Part shown: positions 43,761 to 53,036 of the stretch, in pieces
Layout of the letters: each line of letters starts with the position of its first letter
Numbering within the stretch: position 1 is the stretch's first letter
NCBI GenBank assembly: GCA_016719605.1
Contig: JADJYW010000001.1
Location: 434,001-498,000, forward strand
Direction: 5' to 3'
Source: Lewinellaceae bacterium
Lineage (GTDB): Bacteria > Bacteroidota > Bacteroidia > Chitinophagales > Saprospiraceae
Length of the DNA: 64,000 bases
The notes under the pieces: model-generated
Databases searched by the model: none
Seen by the model: the letters and a program-made list of their open reading frames with translations, nothing else
What the model was told of the DNA's origin: nothing
Made by a program: the position numbers and the translations under genes

Positions 43761-44526
43761 ACTAATCGTTTGGGGCGGCACCGGAAATTTTAAAGTGCTG
43801 TGCGAACTCCTGCGGGCCGACTACTGCATCCTTGGGTATTTCGACAACAACACGAACATCGCGCCGGAGTATCGGGGTGTGCCGTGCCTGGGGAACCGGG
43901 AGGCGTTTCTGGCTTGGGCGGAATCAAATTTCACCGCAGAGACGCGAGGGTTTTTCACCGCAGAGACGCAGAGACGCGGAGAATCAAGCGGAGAAAAAAA
44001 AGAAGAAAAAACTCTGCGTCTCCGCGCCTCTGCGGTGAAAAAAAACGTCTCTGCGGTTCAAAACCCGCTACATTTCATCGTCAGTATTGGCCCGGGATAC
44101 GGGCAGGTGCGTCGGGATGTGCATGCGGAACTCTTGCAGCACGGCCTGCTGCCGATTACCGCCATACACCGCACGGCTTTTGTGGCCGACAATGCCGGGG
44201 TAGGGGAGGGCAGCCAGATTTACGCCAATGCCACGGTGTGCGTGGACGTTCAAATCGGCCGCAACTGCATCGTGAACACCCGTGCATCCATTGACCACGA
44301 GTGCGTGCTGGAGGATGGCGCCACCGTAGGTCCGGGCGCCGTGCTGGCGGGTTTGGTGCACGTCGGCGAAAATGCCGACATCTACACCGGCGCCGTCATT
44401 CTTCCCCGCGTGCGCATCGGCGCGGGTGCGGTGGTGGGCGCGGGTGCGGTGGTACTGAAGGATGTGCCCGCGGGGGCAGTGGTGGTGGGGAACCCGGCAA
44501 GGGTGCTGAGGCTTCGCTCGGAATGA
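43741..44526 (+). CDS. PglD-like sugar O/N-acyltransferase carrying an in-frame repeat insertion
   Basis: 261 residues. The N-terminal Rossmann-like domain (LIVWGGTGNFKVLCELLRADY, ILGYFDNNTNIAPEYRGVPCLG) and the C-terminal left-handed beta-helix with hexapeptide repeats (GEGSQIYANATVCVDVQIGRNCIVNTRASIDHECVLEDG; catalytic His in IDHEC) define the PglD family of UDP-amino-sugar acetyltransferases. Between EAFLAWAESNF and HFIVSIGPGYG there are ~45 extra residues (FTAETRGFF, AETQRRGES, LRASAVKKNV) encoded by TAE repeats in both orientations (43926-44061). The frame stays open through the insertion. The protein may tolerate it as a surface loop. Coupled to the DegT gene upstream. Confidence 0.88.
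   Translation: MKPSLPELIVWGGTGNFKVLCELLRADYCILGYFDNNTNIAPEYRGVPCLGNREAFLAWAESNFTAETRGFFTAETQRRGESSGEKKEEKTLRLRASAVKKNVSAVQNPLHFIVSIGPGYGQVRRDVHAELLQHGLLPITAIHRTAFVADNAGVGEGSQIYANATVCVDVQIGRNCIVNTRASIDHECVLEDGATVGPGAVLAGLVHVGENADIYTGAVILPRVRIGAGAVVGAGAVVLKDVPAGAVVVGNPARVLRLRSE
43926..44061. repeat. TAE-family repeat inserted in frame in the acyltransferase gene
   Basis: Forward units TTCACCGCAGAGACGC (43929, 43953) and inverted units CTGCGTCTCCGCGCCTCTGC (44014) with a purine-rich centre; about 135 bases, a multiple of three within error, translated as part of the enzyme. Confidence 0.9.
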
Positions 44527-44615
44527 CACACCAGTTCAGGGGAGTGACAAAGTTTTTACGTTTTTTTCATGAAAACAATTGGGTGGAAACCACGCTAACG
44601 GCCCAATATGGCTAA

Positions 44616-45155
44616 ATTTGGCTGCTTAAACCGCTGGGCAACGAGGTATCGTACAACGAACTTGCGAACCTGCTCAAGGTGAACAAGGAAACCGTCGCCA
44701 GTTACCTCGACCTGCTTGAAAAATCGTTCATCATTTTCCGTTTGCCGTCGTTCAGCCGCAACCTCCGCAAGGAAATCGCCACTTCCCGAAAGTTGTACTT
44801 TTACGACAACGGCATCCGCAACATGCTCATAAACAATTTCAACCCGCTGGACCTCCGCCAGGACAGGGGCGCACTTTGGGAAAACTTCCTCGTCAGTGAG
44901 CGCCGAAAACGCAACGAATACATTGCCTACCTGCACAACGCCTACTTTTGGCGCACCAGCGAAGGGCAGGAAATTGACTACGTGGAGGATGCCGGGGGCA
45001 AACTCTCCGCCTTCGAGTTCAAATGGAACGCCACCAGAAGTGCCAAGATGCCGCGTGCCTTTGCCGAGGCTTACCCCGGTGCGGAGTGGTCGGTGGTACA
45101 CCCGGAGAACTTCGAAGAATTCCTGGCAGGCTCAATCCCTTCGCCGATATTTTAG
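44616..45155 (+). pseudogene. Remnant of an AAA+ ATPase, DUF4143 C-terminal part
   Basis: Recognisable sequence starts at LLKPLGNEVSYNELANLLKVNKETVASYLDLLEKSFIIFRLPSF and continues with LYFYDNGIRNMLI, GALWENFLVSERRKRN and FWRTSEGQEIDYVED to AFEFKWN. This is the winged-helix plus DUF4143 (nuclease-like) half of the common AAA ATPase family. The N-terminal ATPase half is absent, a stop codon (44613) lies immediately upstream, and 44527-44615 contains nothing recognisable. An ATG at 44679 would give 158 residues. It ends in a one-to-three base overlap with the convergent caspase copy 4. Confidence 0.8.
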
Positions 45156-48048
45156 TCTTTCACCTTGTCCGGAAAATGTTTTTTCATCAAAGCCTTCCAC
45201 TCCGGCAGGGCGCGGAGCGGGCGAGATCTTCGTCGCTTTGCAGCAACTCGAAGGGTGCGCCGCCTTTCTCGATGGCTTGTGCCACCCAGTCCAAGGCTTC
45301 CGCCGTCGCTTTGGCTTTGGTGGACGAGTCCGTGGTGTTTCCCTCGGCAACGAGCAGCCAGGCCATCCCGAGCCGGGCCATGCGGGCTTGCGGGCTGAGT
45401 TCGATGGTTTTCAGAAACTTTTGGCGGGCCTCCTCCGGGCGCTTGGTTTTGAAATACGCCTTGCCGAGCAGGTAATGCGCCGGCGCAATCGAGGCATCGA
45501 GGGCGATGGCTTTTTTCAACACCGGCTCCGCCTCGGCATGTTGACTGTTTTGGCTGTACAGGTTCCCAAGGTTGAGCCAGCCTTGGGCGTCTGTCGTGTC
45601 GGGCACGAGGGCGTTCCGCAGCAGGGTGTTCCAGCGCTGCTTTTGCTCCCGCAGTGGGGCGAGGTCTTCGTCCTGTTGCATATTGTTGAAATCGTTGTAG
45701 CCTTTTTTTAGTGCCTGCTCCAATTGTTCATAAGCCTTGTCCGGCTGGTTTTGAAGGCTGTACAGGCAGGCGAGATTACCGTGGGCGTTGGCAAAGGTCG
45801 AATCATGTTGGATGACTTTTTTGAATTGCTGCTCTGCTTCGGCATAGCGGTGGGTGTTCAGGTAAACAAACCCCAGGTTGCCGTAGGCATTGGCAAAGGT
45901 CGAATCGAGTTGGATGGCTTTTTTTAATTGCTGCTCCGCCTCGATGTTGCGGCGGGTGATAGCGTAAAGAAGCCCCAGGCTGTGGTAGGCCATGGCGTAG
46001 GTCGAATCGAGTTGGATGGCTTTTTTGCATTGCTGCTCTGCCTCGGCATAGCGGCGGGTGTTTTGGTAAACATTCCCCAGGTTGTTGTAGGCAAAGGTCT
46101 GGGTCGAATCGAGTTGGATGGCTTTTTTGTATTGCCGCTCTGCCTCGGCGTAGCGGCGGGTGTCCTTGTAAACAAGCCCCAGGTTGGTGTAGGCGCCGGC
46201 AAAGGTCGAATCGAGTTGGATGGCTTTTTTGTATTGCTGCTCTGCCTCGGCGTAGCGGCGGGTGTCGTAGTAAACATTCCCCAGGTTGTTGTAGGCGCAG
46301 GGGAAACAGATATCCGTGCCGGTGCCGGCAATTACCTTCAAATACCAATGCTCGGCGGCATCGTATTTTTTTGACTGTGGTAAAATAAGGCCTTACTATA
46401 CCAGACCAGAATGGAACCGGAATCCACCTGCGAGGCCCGGTTCAACAGTTCTTCGGCCTTGACGGGCTGCTTTGCATATTCATAAAAGACAGACAAATAG
46501 ATATAGGGTTTTACCCACGCCGGTACGATTTGCATGGCCTTGGAGGCATAATGCTCGGCAGAGTCCGCCTGTTCTGCCGGATACGAATTAATCAGTGCGG
46601 TGTATGCGTGTGGCATATCTGCCTGCCAGTGTAACGCCTGAAAAAACTGTTGCTTTTTTTCGGACCGGGTCGTTTGCAGGGTGCCTTCAAAATAATGCCT
46701 GCGGGCTTTCAGGGCGGCGTACATGTAGTGCCCGCTGCCCAGCAGTTCGGCAGCCCGGTCGAGGTGGGCGGGGTAGTTCCGGTAGATGTGCGCCGCTTTT
46801 GCTGCTGAGAGGATTTCGGAGGTCAGGCCGGATTTGAGCATGATGTTCATGACCTGCTGCGCATCGTCCTGCAAAGCGGCGGCATAGTTTCGGGTCATAG
46901 TCGAGTGCAGGCGGGCCATTTTCGGCTCCGCCATCAGCCGCTCGTAGTAGGCATCTGCGCAGGCAGTGGCCGGTTCGAGAAACACCTTGTCCTTCAGGGC
47001 TTTTTTGAACAGGCGGTACGTTTCGCGCACCGTCGTGTCCACCCCGGCCAGCACCTCGTCCTCCATGCCCCGCATCTCCACGGGCGAGAGCATCTGCATC
47101 TGGCTGGTGCGGCCCGCGCGCAGGTCGGCGAGCAACTTGCCGTCCACGCTCGCCAGCTGCTCGGTGCGGTTTCCGAGCACCATCGGTACCTGGCTCACGG
47201 GGGCCACCTCGGCGGTCACGTGGTCCTCGAGGTAGCGGCCCGCCTCTTGCAGGGTCACAAAGAGGTCGTTGTTCTGGTCGGCCAGCCCGTACAGGGCATC
47301 CACGAGGTGATAGGAGAAGGCGCCCCGTCCGCCGCCCCACTGCTCGCCCTCGATGCTGTACTCGTTGGGCTGGCAGGAGAGGATTTTTACCTCGTTGGCA
47401 AACTGGCGTGCCAGGTTCTGGCCCGTGAGCTGGGCGCCGTTGATCTCGCTGCCCGACAACTTGCCGGAGTGACAGGCATCGGTGATGACCACCACCCGAG
47501 CCTTGTTCGTGACCGAGAGGGTGGAGACGATGTCCTGGAAGTCCCGGACGTTGACGGCCCCTCCCGCCATGTAGTTCCTTGCAGGGGCGTCCCAGCCGAG
47601 CAGGTAGCCGGGCTGGGAGAGCCGCTTGTTCTCCACGTCGCCGTGGCCGGAGAAATAGATGATCGCATTGTCGCCTTCCTGTGCCACCTCCATCAGCCAG
47701 TCCAGGGCAGCGGCAATTTGGCCGAGCGTGGCCTGATCGTTGGTCAGCACCTTCAGGTGGTCGCCGTCGAGCGCCCCCCCGGCGGGGGAGCGCAGGAAGT
47801 TGGCGAATGCCTCGGCATCGCGGTCGGCGAAGCGCAGGTCGGGGATGGCGGCGTCCTGGTAGTCGGAGATGCCCACCACCACGGCCCTTGCGGAGTTTTG
47901 AGTGTTGGGTTTTGAGTTTTGAATGGATGACAAGGGCGTGGCGCTTTACCGCCGAAGCCCCGGCGGTGGCGCTTTTTTCGGACTGCGAAAGGAGCGGGTG
48001 AGCTGCGAGGCAGCCGAGGGCGACGACCAGAGCAAGGACAGTTCTCAT
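45152..48048 (-). CDS. Exported caspase-like (peptidase C14) TPR protein, copy 4 (frame broken at three homopolymers)
   Basis: Start ATG at 48048 (MRTVLALVVALGCLAAHPLLSQ, signal peptide). Breaks: AAA at ~47950 (joins SATAGASAVK to SATPLSSIQNS), A7 at 46373-46379 (joins FYHSQK to YDAAEHWYLKVIAG), CCC near 45225 (joins SDEDLA to PLRALPEWK). One added base at each restores a full protein of about 965 residues ending FPDKVKD at 45152. The dyad is intact (YFSGHGDVE; DACHSGKL). The EF-hand-like loop is degenerate (DQNNDLFVTLQE, Gly lost). The TPR tail has about eight units, five of them nearly identical (YAEAEQQYKKAIQLDST). Automatic callers will give 46338-47933 and 45187-46341. Divergent from the EAD11-like gene. 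Confidence 0.85.
45780..46310. repeat. Five near-identical 102-bp TPR-coding tandem repeats
   Basis: Units with the core CGAATCGAGTTGGATGGCTT recur every 102 bases (about 45900, 46002, 46104, 46206; a diverged one at 45798). Each codes one 34-residue TPR. The DNA identity implies recent expansion or gene conversion. Confidence 0.9.
47894..47922. repeat. AAACTC-type repeat inside caspase copy 4
   Basis: GAGTTTTGAGTGTTGGGTTT-type units encoding IQNSKPNTQNS before the caspase domain, the same position as in copies 2 and 3. Confidence 0.75.
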
Positions 48049-48346
48049 GTTAACACAGGTTCAGTTCGGTAATAGAAAACGATGGATGGGTATCCAAAAA
48101 CGTCACATCGGCAGCGCGTCAACTGTGCTGCCACCGAAAGGTATATTCTTTTTTTGCCCCTGGGTTATCAGTCAGCCTTTTTATATTCAACTTGCGCGAA
48201 AATGCCGCCATTTATACTGGCATCTTTGGGTGCAGGGGCGGTGGAGAATCCGGCGCTAGTGCTGCGAAAGCGGTAGTTGAAATTCAAATTCAATCTGATT
48301 TTGTAAACCAGAGACTCGCAAAGCGCCTCTATTGAAAGGCTAAACG
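48049..48346. other. Divergent spacer between caspase copy 4 and the EAD11-like gene
   Basis: The 332-base gap 48049-48380 contains no credible gene. The only recognisable feature is the promoter-like element at 48347. Confidence 0.5.
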
Positions 48347-48354
48347 TAGTTTTG
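48347..48354 (+). promoter_or_regulatory. -7 element (TAGTTTTG) of the EAD11-like gene
   Basis: Exact TAnnTTTG, 27 bases upstream of the ATG at 48381. Confidence 0.45.
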
Positions 48355-48380
48355 ACCGAAAACAAACCGCCACCCATTTT

Positions 48381-49034
48381 ATGCTCGACCAACTTCAACG
48401 CACGCTCAAACAAACCCTTACGGAAAACCTCGGCCAGTGTATCAAGCGCCTCGAAGCGTCGCTCGATCCTCAACGGGGCGCCTGGAACAACTGCTTGCAG
48501 CTGCTGGCGGACTTCAATCGGCTGGAACGGGAAAATATGAACAACCTGTTGTCGAGGGATGACTACAACCTGGATTTCGCCAAACTGATCCAGCGGACGC
48601 TGTATCTGATTGACAGTCTGGCGGAGGACGATCTATCGGCGGTGCGCCGGTTGCGCGAGGAAATTCACGAGCGCATCCTCGTCGTCGTGCTGCCGGAGCG
48701 CCGGGCATACATCGAGCGTTTTTTCTCCAAAAACTACTTCAAGAACGTGACCTACATTGCCTACGGCGATTCAATTCCCACCGAGCGCTTCGATTTGGCG
48801 GTACTGGAAGACATGACGCCCGAGCCAGTCCCGCAAGCGAGTATGCTTCTGGAGCAATACGCCGAAGGCATTAGAGCGTACATCCTGTATTTCGGAGAAA
48901 AATTTCCACTCAACCGGGCTAAGTACGCCGACAAGGTCTATTTCGCCAATTCCATTTTTTCGCTCTACGCCCGTATCCGGGAAATGCTCGATTTTATGAA
49001 GTATTACAGCGACGAACCAATGGCGTCCCGATAG
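48381..49034 (+). CDS. EAD11-like effector-associated domain protein with C-terminal Rossmann-like region
   Basis: 217 residues. The first ~90 (QCIKRLEASL, GAWNNCLQLLADFNRLERENMNNLLSRDDYN, AKLIQRTLYLIDSL) match the pattern I associate with effector-associated domain 11: helices with N-x-L-x-x-L, a Y/F-N-R-L core and a S-R-E/D-x-Y-N-x-x turn. EADs are death-like adaptor domains that link caspases, TIRs and NTPases in bacterial conflict systems. Residues ~95-210 alternate strands and helices (ERILVVVLPERRAYIERFF, YIAYGDSIPTERFDLAVLED, YILYFGEKFP), suggesting a small Rossmannoid domain I cannot name. It is divergent from caspase copy 4. Cytoplasmic, with no signal peptide, unlike the caspase. 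Family assignment is moderate. Confidence 0.6.
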   Translation: MLDQLQRTLKQTLTENLGQCIKRLEASLDPQRGAWNNCLQLLADFNRLERENMNNLLSRDDYNLDFAKLIQRTLYLIDSLAEDDLSAVRRLREEIHERILVVVLPERRAYIERFFSKNYFKNVTYIAYGDSIPTERFDLAVLEDMTPEPVPQASMLLEQYAEGIRAYILYFGEKFPLNRAKYADKVYFANSIFSLYARIREMLDFMKYYSDEPMASR

Positions 49035-49079
49035 AGGCCCGGGAGGTGTTTTTCAAAACGGGTTCTTCCGGAGACGGGT

Positions 49080-49919
49080 TTACACCTGCTCGTTCAGGGC
49101 GAGCCGCACTTTTTTTACCGTGCTCACCGGGATATCGAAACAATCAGCAACTGCCTGATCGGTCCAGGCAGGATTCTTTTTCAAAAAGGTAATGAGTAAT
49201 TTTTCGATACCTTTCTCGATACCTTTCTCATAGCCTTCTTCCATAAACTGTTCGAAAATGGTCTGCACGTTGTGCTCAAGTTCCGAGGGTAAGGTTTCTA
49301 CGAGTTCCATGATGTCGTGTTTGTTGAGTGGTGAAACAAGATGCAGATAGAGGAATGTGGCCTGAAAAAGGCCTGTCAGCACTTCTTCTGGCAGGTTTTC
49401 CTGGACAAAAATAAGCACATCGCTGAAATGGCGCCGAACGAATTCCTCCTCTCGTGCATGTTTGAAAACGAGAAAGATGTTGCGCAGCAGCATGGCGTCC
49501 TGCATACCCCTAATCTCTTCGTCGTGCATGACCTGCAGGTTGATCTGGAGAAAGTCGAAGTGTGGGATATAATTGGACAACGCTTCCGGCACTATCCCGT
49601 ACTCTTCCCGCAATGGCCCGGGACTCCAGGGAGTTTTGCCATGGTAAAATAGTATCGGAATTGTCAGCGTAAAACGGGACCGCTGCTGGCTGATGTCTTC
49701 GTCCTGTACCCCACGCAGGTAATTGCCGAGCTGCACATAAATACGGCGACCAGTACTGCCACTTTTGTGTTCCAGAAGCAGACACACCTTCAGTGTAGCC
49801 AGTTGGGCGGGCGGCAAGAATTGTTGCAACAGCTGTAGTGCCACGGGCTGAACCTTGAATACCTGCTCAAAGTAGGTATCGTGCGGGCGGCTACGGAACA
49901 GGTCAAAGGAGGCATTCAT
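49080..49919 (-). CDS. Rpn/PDDEXK-type nuclease relative with an internal deletion
   Basis: 279 residues. It starts like Rpn (recombination-promoting nuclease, transposase_31) proteins: RPHDTYFEQVFKVQPVALQLLQQFLPPAQLATL, then directly KVCLLLEHKSGSTGRRIYVQLGNYL. In the family about 40-50 residues, including the Ser-Asp-Leu with a catalytic Asp, lie between these blocks, so one active-site residue appears lost while E-x-K (EHK) remains. The middle (FTLTIPILFYHGKTPW) and a C-terminal tail with EEGYEKGIEKGIEKLLITFLKK and a helix-turn-helix-like DQAVADCFDIPVSTVKKVRL are typical. Probably inactive as a nuclease. The family behaves like a mobile or conflict-associated gene. Confidence 0.78.
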   Translation of the reverse strand: MNASFDLFRSRPHDTYFEQVFKVQPVALQLLQQFLPPAQLATLKVCLLLEHKSGSTGRRIYVQLGNYLRGVQDEDISQQRSRFTLTIPILFYHGKTPWSPGPLREEYGIVPEALSNYIPHFDFLQINLQVMHDEEIRGMQDAMLLRNIFLVFKHAREEEFVRRHFSDVLIFVQENLPEEVLTGLFQATFLYLHLVSPLNKHDIMELVETLPSELEHNVQTIFEQFMEEGYEKGIEKGIEKLLITFLKKNPAWTDQAVADCFDIPVSTVKKVRLALNEQV

Positions 49920-50226
49920 GTATCGGGTGTTTATGCACCGTACAAAAATAGAACAGGTCGCTCTCCTATTCGCCGTCTCACAAGGTCAGGAACAGATTTA
50001 TTGAAATCCAATATGAGTCTCATTCCGACGAATCAGTCACCGAATGAAAGCATTTACAAAGGAATCGGTGTGCCTGAAACGGGAATCTTTGCTTTTCTAT
50101 CTCGCCACGAATTTAAGCGAATTTTGTGTGCGGGTAAATTAGAGGCTATTTGAGTTATCGGGTGCTGGATGCGTTGAAGGCGGGAACATCTGACAACTCC
50201 GGCACGGATTTTGGCTGCCCAACGCC
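49920..50226. other. 307-base spacer with no gene found
   Basis: Between the divergent Rpn-like and CgeB-like genes. Short open frames have no protein-like composition, and I see no repeat of the families found elsewhere. Confidence 0.5.
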
Positions 50227-51267
50227 ATGAGATGCCTCTTCCTTGCTCCGCTCCAGTACCCCTTCATCCACTCCATTGTTTCCGGCCTGGAGGCCAACGG
50301 CGTGGTGTTGAAATCCATTGACTACCAGGCGTTCTTTTCCGCCCGCGCCAACGCCCGATACAACAACTACACCGCCCTGCCGGGCAAACTCCGCCGCTAC
50401 TGGGAGGAACCCTACCAGAAAAAAACCAACGCGGAGTACCTGCACATCTTCCAGGAATTTCAGCCCGACCTGGTTTTTATCTACAATAACCAACTCGTGC
50501 ACCCCGACCTGCTGGACGAGTTCCGGAAAACAGCCAAAATCGCCTTCATGCTGGGCGACAACCCGCTGTACACGCCTACCAGCATCTACAACCTGCATAT
50601 CCTTTTTTACGCCGACTACGTGATCTGTCCCGACTCGATGTGGCGCGACCAACTGACCCAAATGGGCGTGAAAAACGCCGTGTTCGATTGCTTTGGATTC
50701 AACAGTGCGGTGTACTACCCGATGGCAGTATCGGAGGCCGACCGGGCACAGTACGGCTCCGACCTGATCTATGTGGGCAGTGCCAGCAAAACCAACTGGG
50801 GCTACAAGCGCATGCTGTTTCTTGACCTGTTCAAAAACCTGGACTTCCGGGCGTACATCAGTGGCAGCATGGAGCGCTGGTACGGCATGTTTCCCGGCGC
50901 AGCCGGAAAGATCATTCCGCACGACCGGTTTGATGCCGGATTCAACAATCGGGTGTACAACTGCGGCAAAGTAGCACCCGTGGAGCTGGTGCCGTCCCTG
51001 TTCAAAGGTATCCATGTCCGGGTGTTTGATATTCTTGGTTCTGGTATCCTACCTTTGTGCGAATACAGCGCCGATCTGGACACGGTTTTCGAGGGAATGG
51101 AAATTCCGGTTATCAAAAATTATCCGGAAGCCGAGGAAGTGGCGCGGTTTTGGATTAGCAACGAAACGAAACGAACAGCCACCGTACAAGCGATGCGCGA
51201 ACGCGTTTTGGAGCGCTACACACCCGAAATGGTGATCCGGCGTATGCTGACCAACATCTTCCACTAA
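50227..51267 (+). CDS. CgeB-type glycosyltransferase
   Basis: 346 residues. The N-terminal part (CLFLAPLQYPFIHSIVSGLEANG, FQPDLVFIYNNQLVHPDLLDEF, KIAFMLGDNPLYTPT) and C-terminal GT-B domain (SDLIYVGSASKTNWGYKRMLFLDL, NRVYNCGKVAPVELVPSLFKGIHVRVFDILGSGILPLCEY) match CgeB/spore-maturation-type glycosyltransferases. The FDILGSGILPL stretch is the donor-binding region. First gene of a plus-strand surface-glycan locus that continues to the window end. Sugar specificity unknown. Confidence 0.85.
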   Translation: MRCLFLAPLQYPFIHSIVSGLEANGVVLKSIDYQAFFSARANARYNNYTALPGKLRRYWEEPYQKKTNAEYLHIFQEFQPDLVFIYNNQLVHPDLLDEFRKTAKIAFMLGDNPLYTPTSIYNLHILFYADYVICPDSMWRDQLTQMGVKNAVFDCFGFNSAVYYPMAVSEADRAQYGSDLIYVGSASKTNWGYKRMLFLDLFKNLDFRAYISGSMERWYGMFPGAAGKIIPHDRFDAGFNNRVYNCGKVAPVELVPSLFKGIHVRVFDILGSGILPLCEYSADLDTVFEGMEIPVIKNYPEAEEVARFWISNETKRTATVQAMRERVLERYTPEMVIRRMLTNIFH

Positions 51268-51326
51268 TCCACCTGTGTGCGGCGCACTGCGCAAGTTGTG
51301 CTCCGTACTTTGTAACATCTCAAACC

Positions 51327-52751
51327 GTGATGCTTAGGAAACTTGCCGAGTTTTTTCTGTTGCTGGGCGCGACCATTCTGGCCACATATTACCTGCCCGA
51401 AATAGCAAAAACGCCGTTTTACATCCTGCTGCTGATTGCCTATTTTCGCTCGGCGAACGAGGCTATGTGGCTGGCGTTTTTTCTCACCACTTCGGACGGC
51501 TTCTGGGGGTATTTCAATTCGTACGAGGTCGTTCTCAAACTTATTCCCGGCCTTCCGGCTATTGAGGTAGAGCAAATCTACATCGCGCTCGCGCTCATCA
51601 AAGCCTCCAAACGGGAAAGCCCCGGCGCGCTTTTCCACACCGGCGTACTGCGAATAATGGCCGGTTATATCGCCTTTCTGGTTGTACAGGGCTATACCAT
51701 GGGCTTGTCCCCCGAGTTGAACGTGCAGTTCCGGCTGGTAAAATACCTGCTTCCGCTGAGTATGTTTTACACCTTACCCCGGCTTTTTCGCCGGGAAGAA
51801 GACTTCCGCGATTTTTTCCTGTATGTATTTCCGATGGCTTTTTTGGCCTTGTTTGCGCAGGTATTTACCATCACAACCAGCCTTACGCCCTCGCAGTTTT
51901 TGGGGGTTTACAAAAAATTCTGGTTCACGGTAGACGTGGCCAAGGGCAAGACCTATCGCGGTTTTTATAGCAGCGCAACGGTTTTGCTGAGCTATTTCGG
52001 GGCGTTTTTCTGGCTTTCGCGCAAAGAGCGGCATTTCGATCAGCGCTATCTGTTTGCCGTGCTCGCCGCCTGCTTCCTGTGCGTGGTGCTGTCCGCCACG
52101 CGGGGCTGGCTGATCGGCTTCTCGCTCATACTCCTGATGTCCCTGATCCTTGTGCTGAAAATGAGCGCCAAACAGACGGCCTCCATCGGGTTGGCGGCGG
52201 TGCTTATCGTGTCCGGCCTCATGCTGATCCCCGTAGTGGAAAAGCAGTTTACCAATGCGTTCCTGCGCTTCACAACCCTCGAAAAATTGGCCAGCGGCGA
52301 TGCCACGGCTGGCGGCACCCTGTCGCGCATTACCGAACGCAGCCCCCGAGTCATGGACAAGTGGAGCGAGGCGCCGATATCCGGCTGGGGGTTTTCGGAC
52401 GAGTATTTCAAATACGGCGACTTCCACGTCGGCAACCAAAACATCCTGCTGCATGCAGGTATCATCGGAGCACTCCTGATGGGCATCTTTATTTTGTATT
52501 TCCACGGATCACTTTTGGCCCGAAGCTTGCAATTGCTCCGGGGCAACCCGTACAAGGAATCCCTGCTGGTGTGGGCGGCTTTTTTCCCGGGCTGGTTTAG
52601 TATCCACTCCTCCTCGGGCCAGCATTTTGCCTTTTATGCAGACCCCACAAGCGGTATCGTGCTTGGTGTTTACATCACGATGGGCGCTTTGATCCACAAA
52701 TTGTCTTTTAATCCGCTTCGCAAAACCGAAGAATCGCCCCCCGCAGATTAG
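51327..52751 (+). CDS. O-antigen ligase/polymerase-like membrane protein
   Basis: 474 residues with about ten to twelve predicted membrane helices (for example FFLLLGATILATYYLPEIA, LIGFSLILLMSLILVL, LIVSGLMLIPVV). A periplasmic loop contains RITERSPRVMDKWSEAPISGWGFSDEYFKYGDFHVGNQNILLHAGIIGALLMG, matching the Wzy_C/O-antigen ligase pattern (Trp-Gly-x-Gly and His-Asn/Asn-x-x-L-L). It would join or polymerise oligosaccharides on the periplasmic face. Its place next to several glycosyltransferases supports this. Start ATG at 51327. Confidence 0.85.
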   Translation: MMLRKLAEFFLLLGATILATYYLPEIAKTPFYILLLIAYFRSANEAMWLAFFLTTSDGFWGYFNSYEVVLKLIPGLPAIEVEQIYIALALIKASKRESPGALFHTGVLRIMAGYIAFLVVQGYTMGLSPELNVQFRLVKYLLPLSMFYTLPRLFRREEDFRDFFLYVFPMAFLALFAQVFTITTSLTPSQFLGVYKKFWFTVDVAKGKTYRGFYSSATVLLSYFGAFFWLSRKERHFDQRYLFAVLAACFLCVVLSATRGWLIGFSLILLMSLILVLKMSAKQTASIGLAAVLIVSGLMLIPVVEKQFTNAFLRFTTLEKLASGDATAGGTLSRITERSPRVMDKWSEAPISGWGFSDEYFKYGDFHVGNQNILLHAGIIGALLMGIFILYFHGSLLARSLQLLRGNPYKESLLVWAAFFPGWFSIHSSSGQHFAFYADPTSGIVLGVYITMGALIHKLSFNPLRKTEESPPAD

Positions 52752-52800
52752 AGGGTGTATCATAAGTCCGCACCGCGTTGCGCAGATGACAGGCTGATCT

Positions 52801-52891
52801 ATTTTTTGACAGGATTTACAAGATTTACAGGATTTTCGGCGGCGGAGCCGCCTCATTTATCTTGTAAATCTTTTTCATCCTGTCAAAAAAA
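52801..52891. repeat. GACAGGATTTACA-type inverted repeat with GC-rich loop
   Basis: Arms TTTTTTGACAGGATTTACAAG and CTTGTAAATC...CATCCTGTCAAAAAA flank GGCGGCGGAGCCGCC, itself a hairpin. A REP-like or terminator element after the O-antigen ligase-like gene. Confidence 0.85.
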
Positions 52892-53036
52892 TTCAATTCC
52901 CGTCAAAACGGTACTTACGAGTCACCCGCTTCGCATCCTCCGTTGTCTTCGTATAATCTTCCTCCTGCCTCCCCTTGCTCCGCCGTGTTTTGGGTGTGCA
53001 AGCCATGGTACCGTATTGCCGTAATCATCGTAAAAC

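Noticed and set aside
49881..50153. 90-codon plus-strand frame in the spacer before the glycan locus
   Set aside because: Overlaps the start of the Rpn-like gene and shows no motif or protein-like composition.
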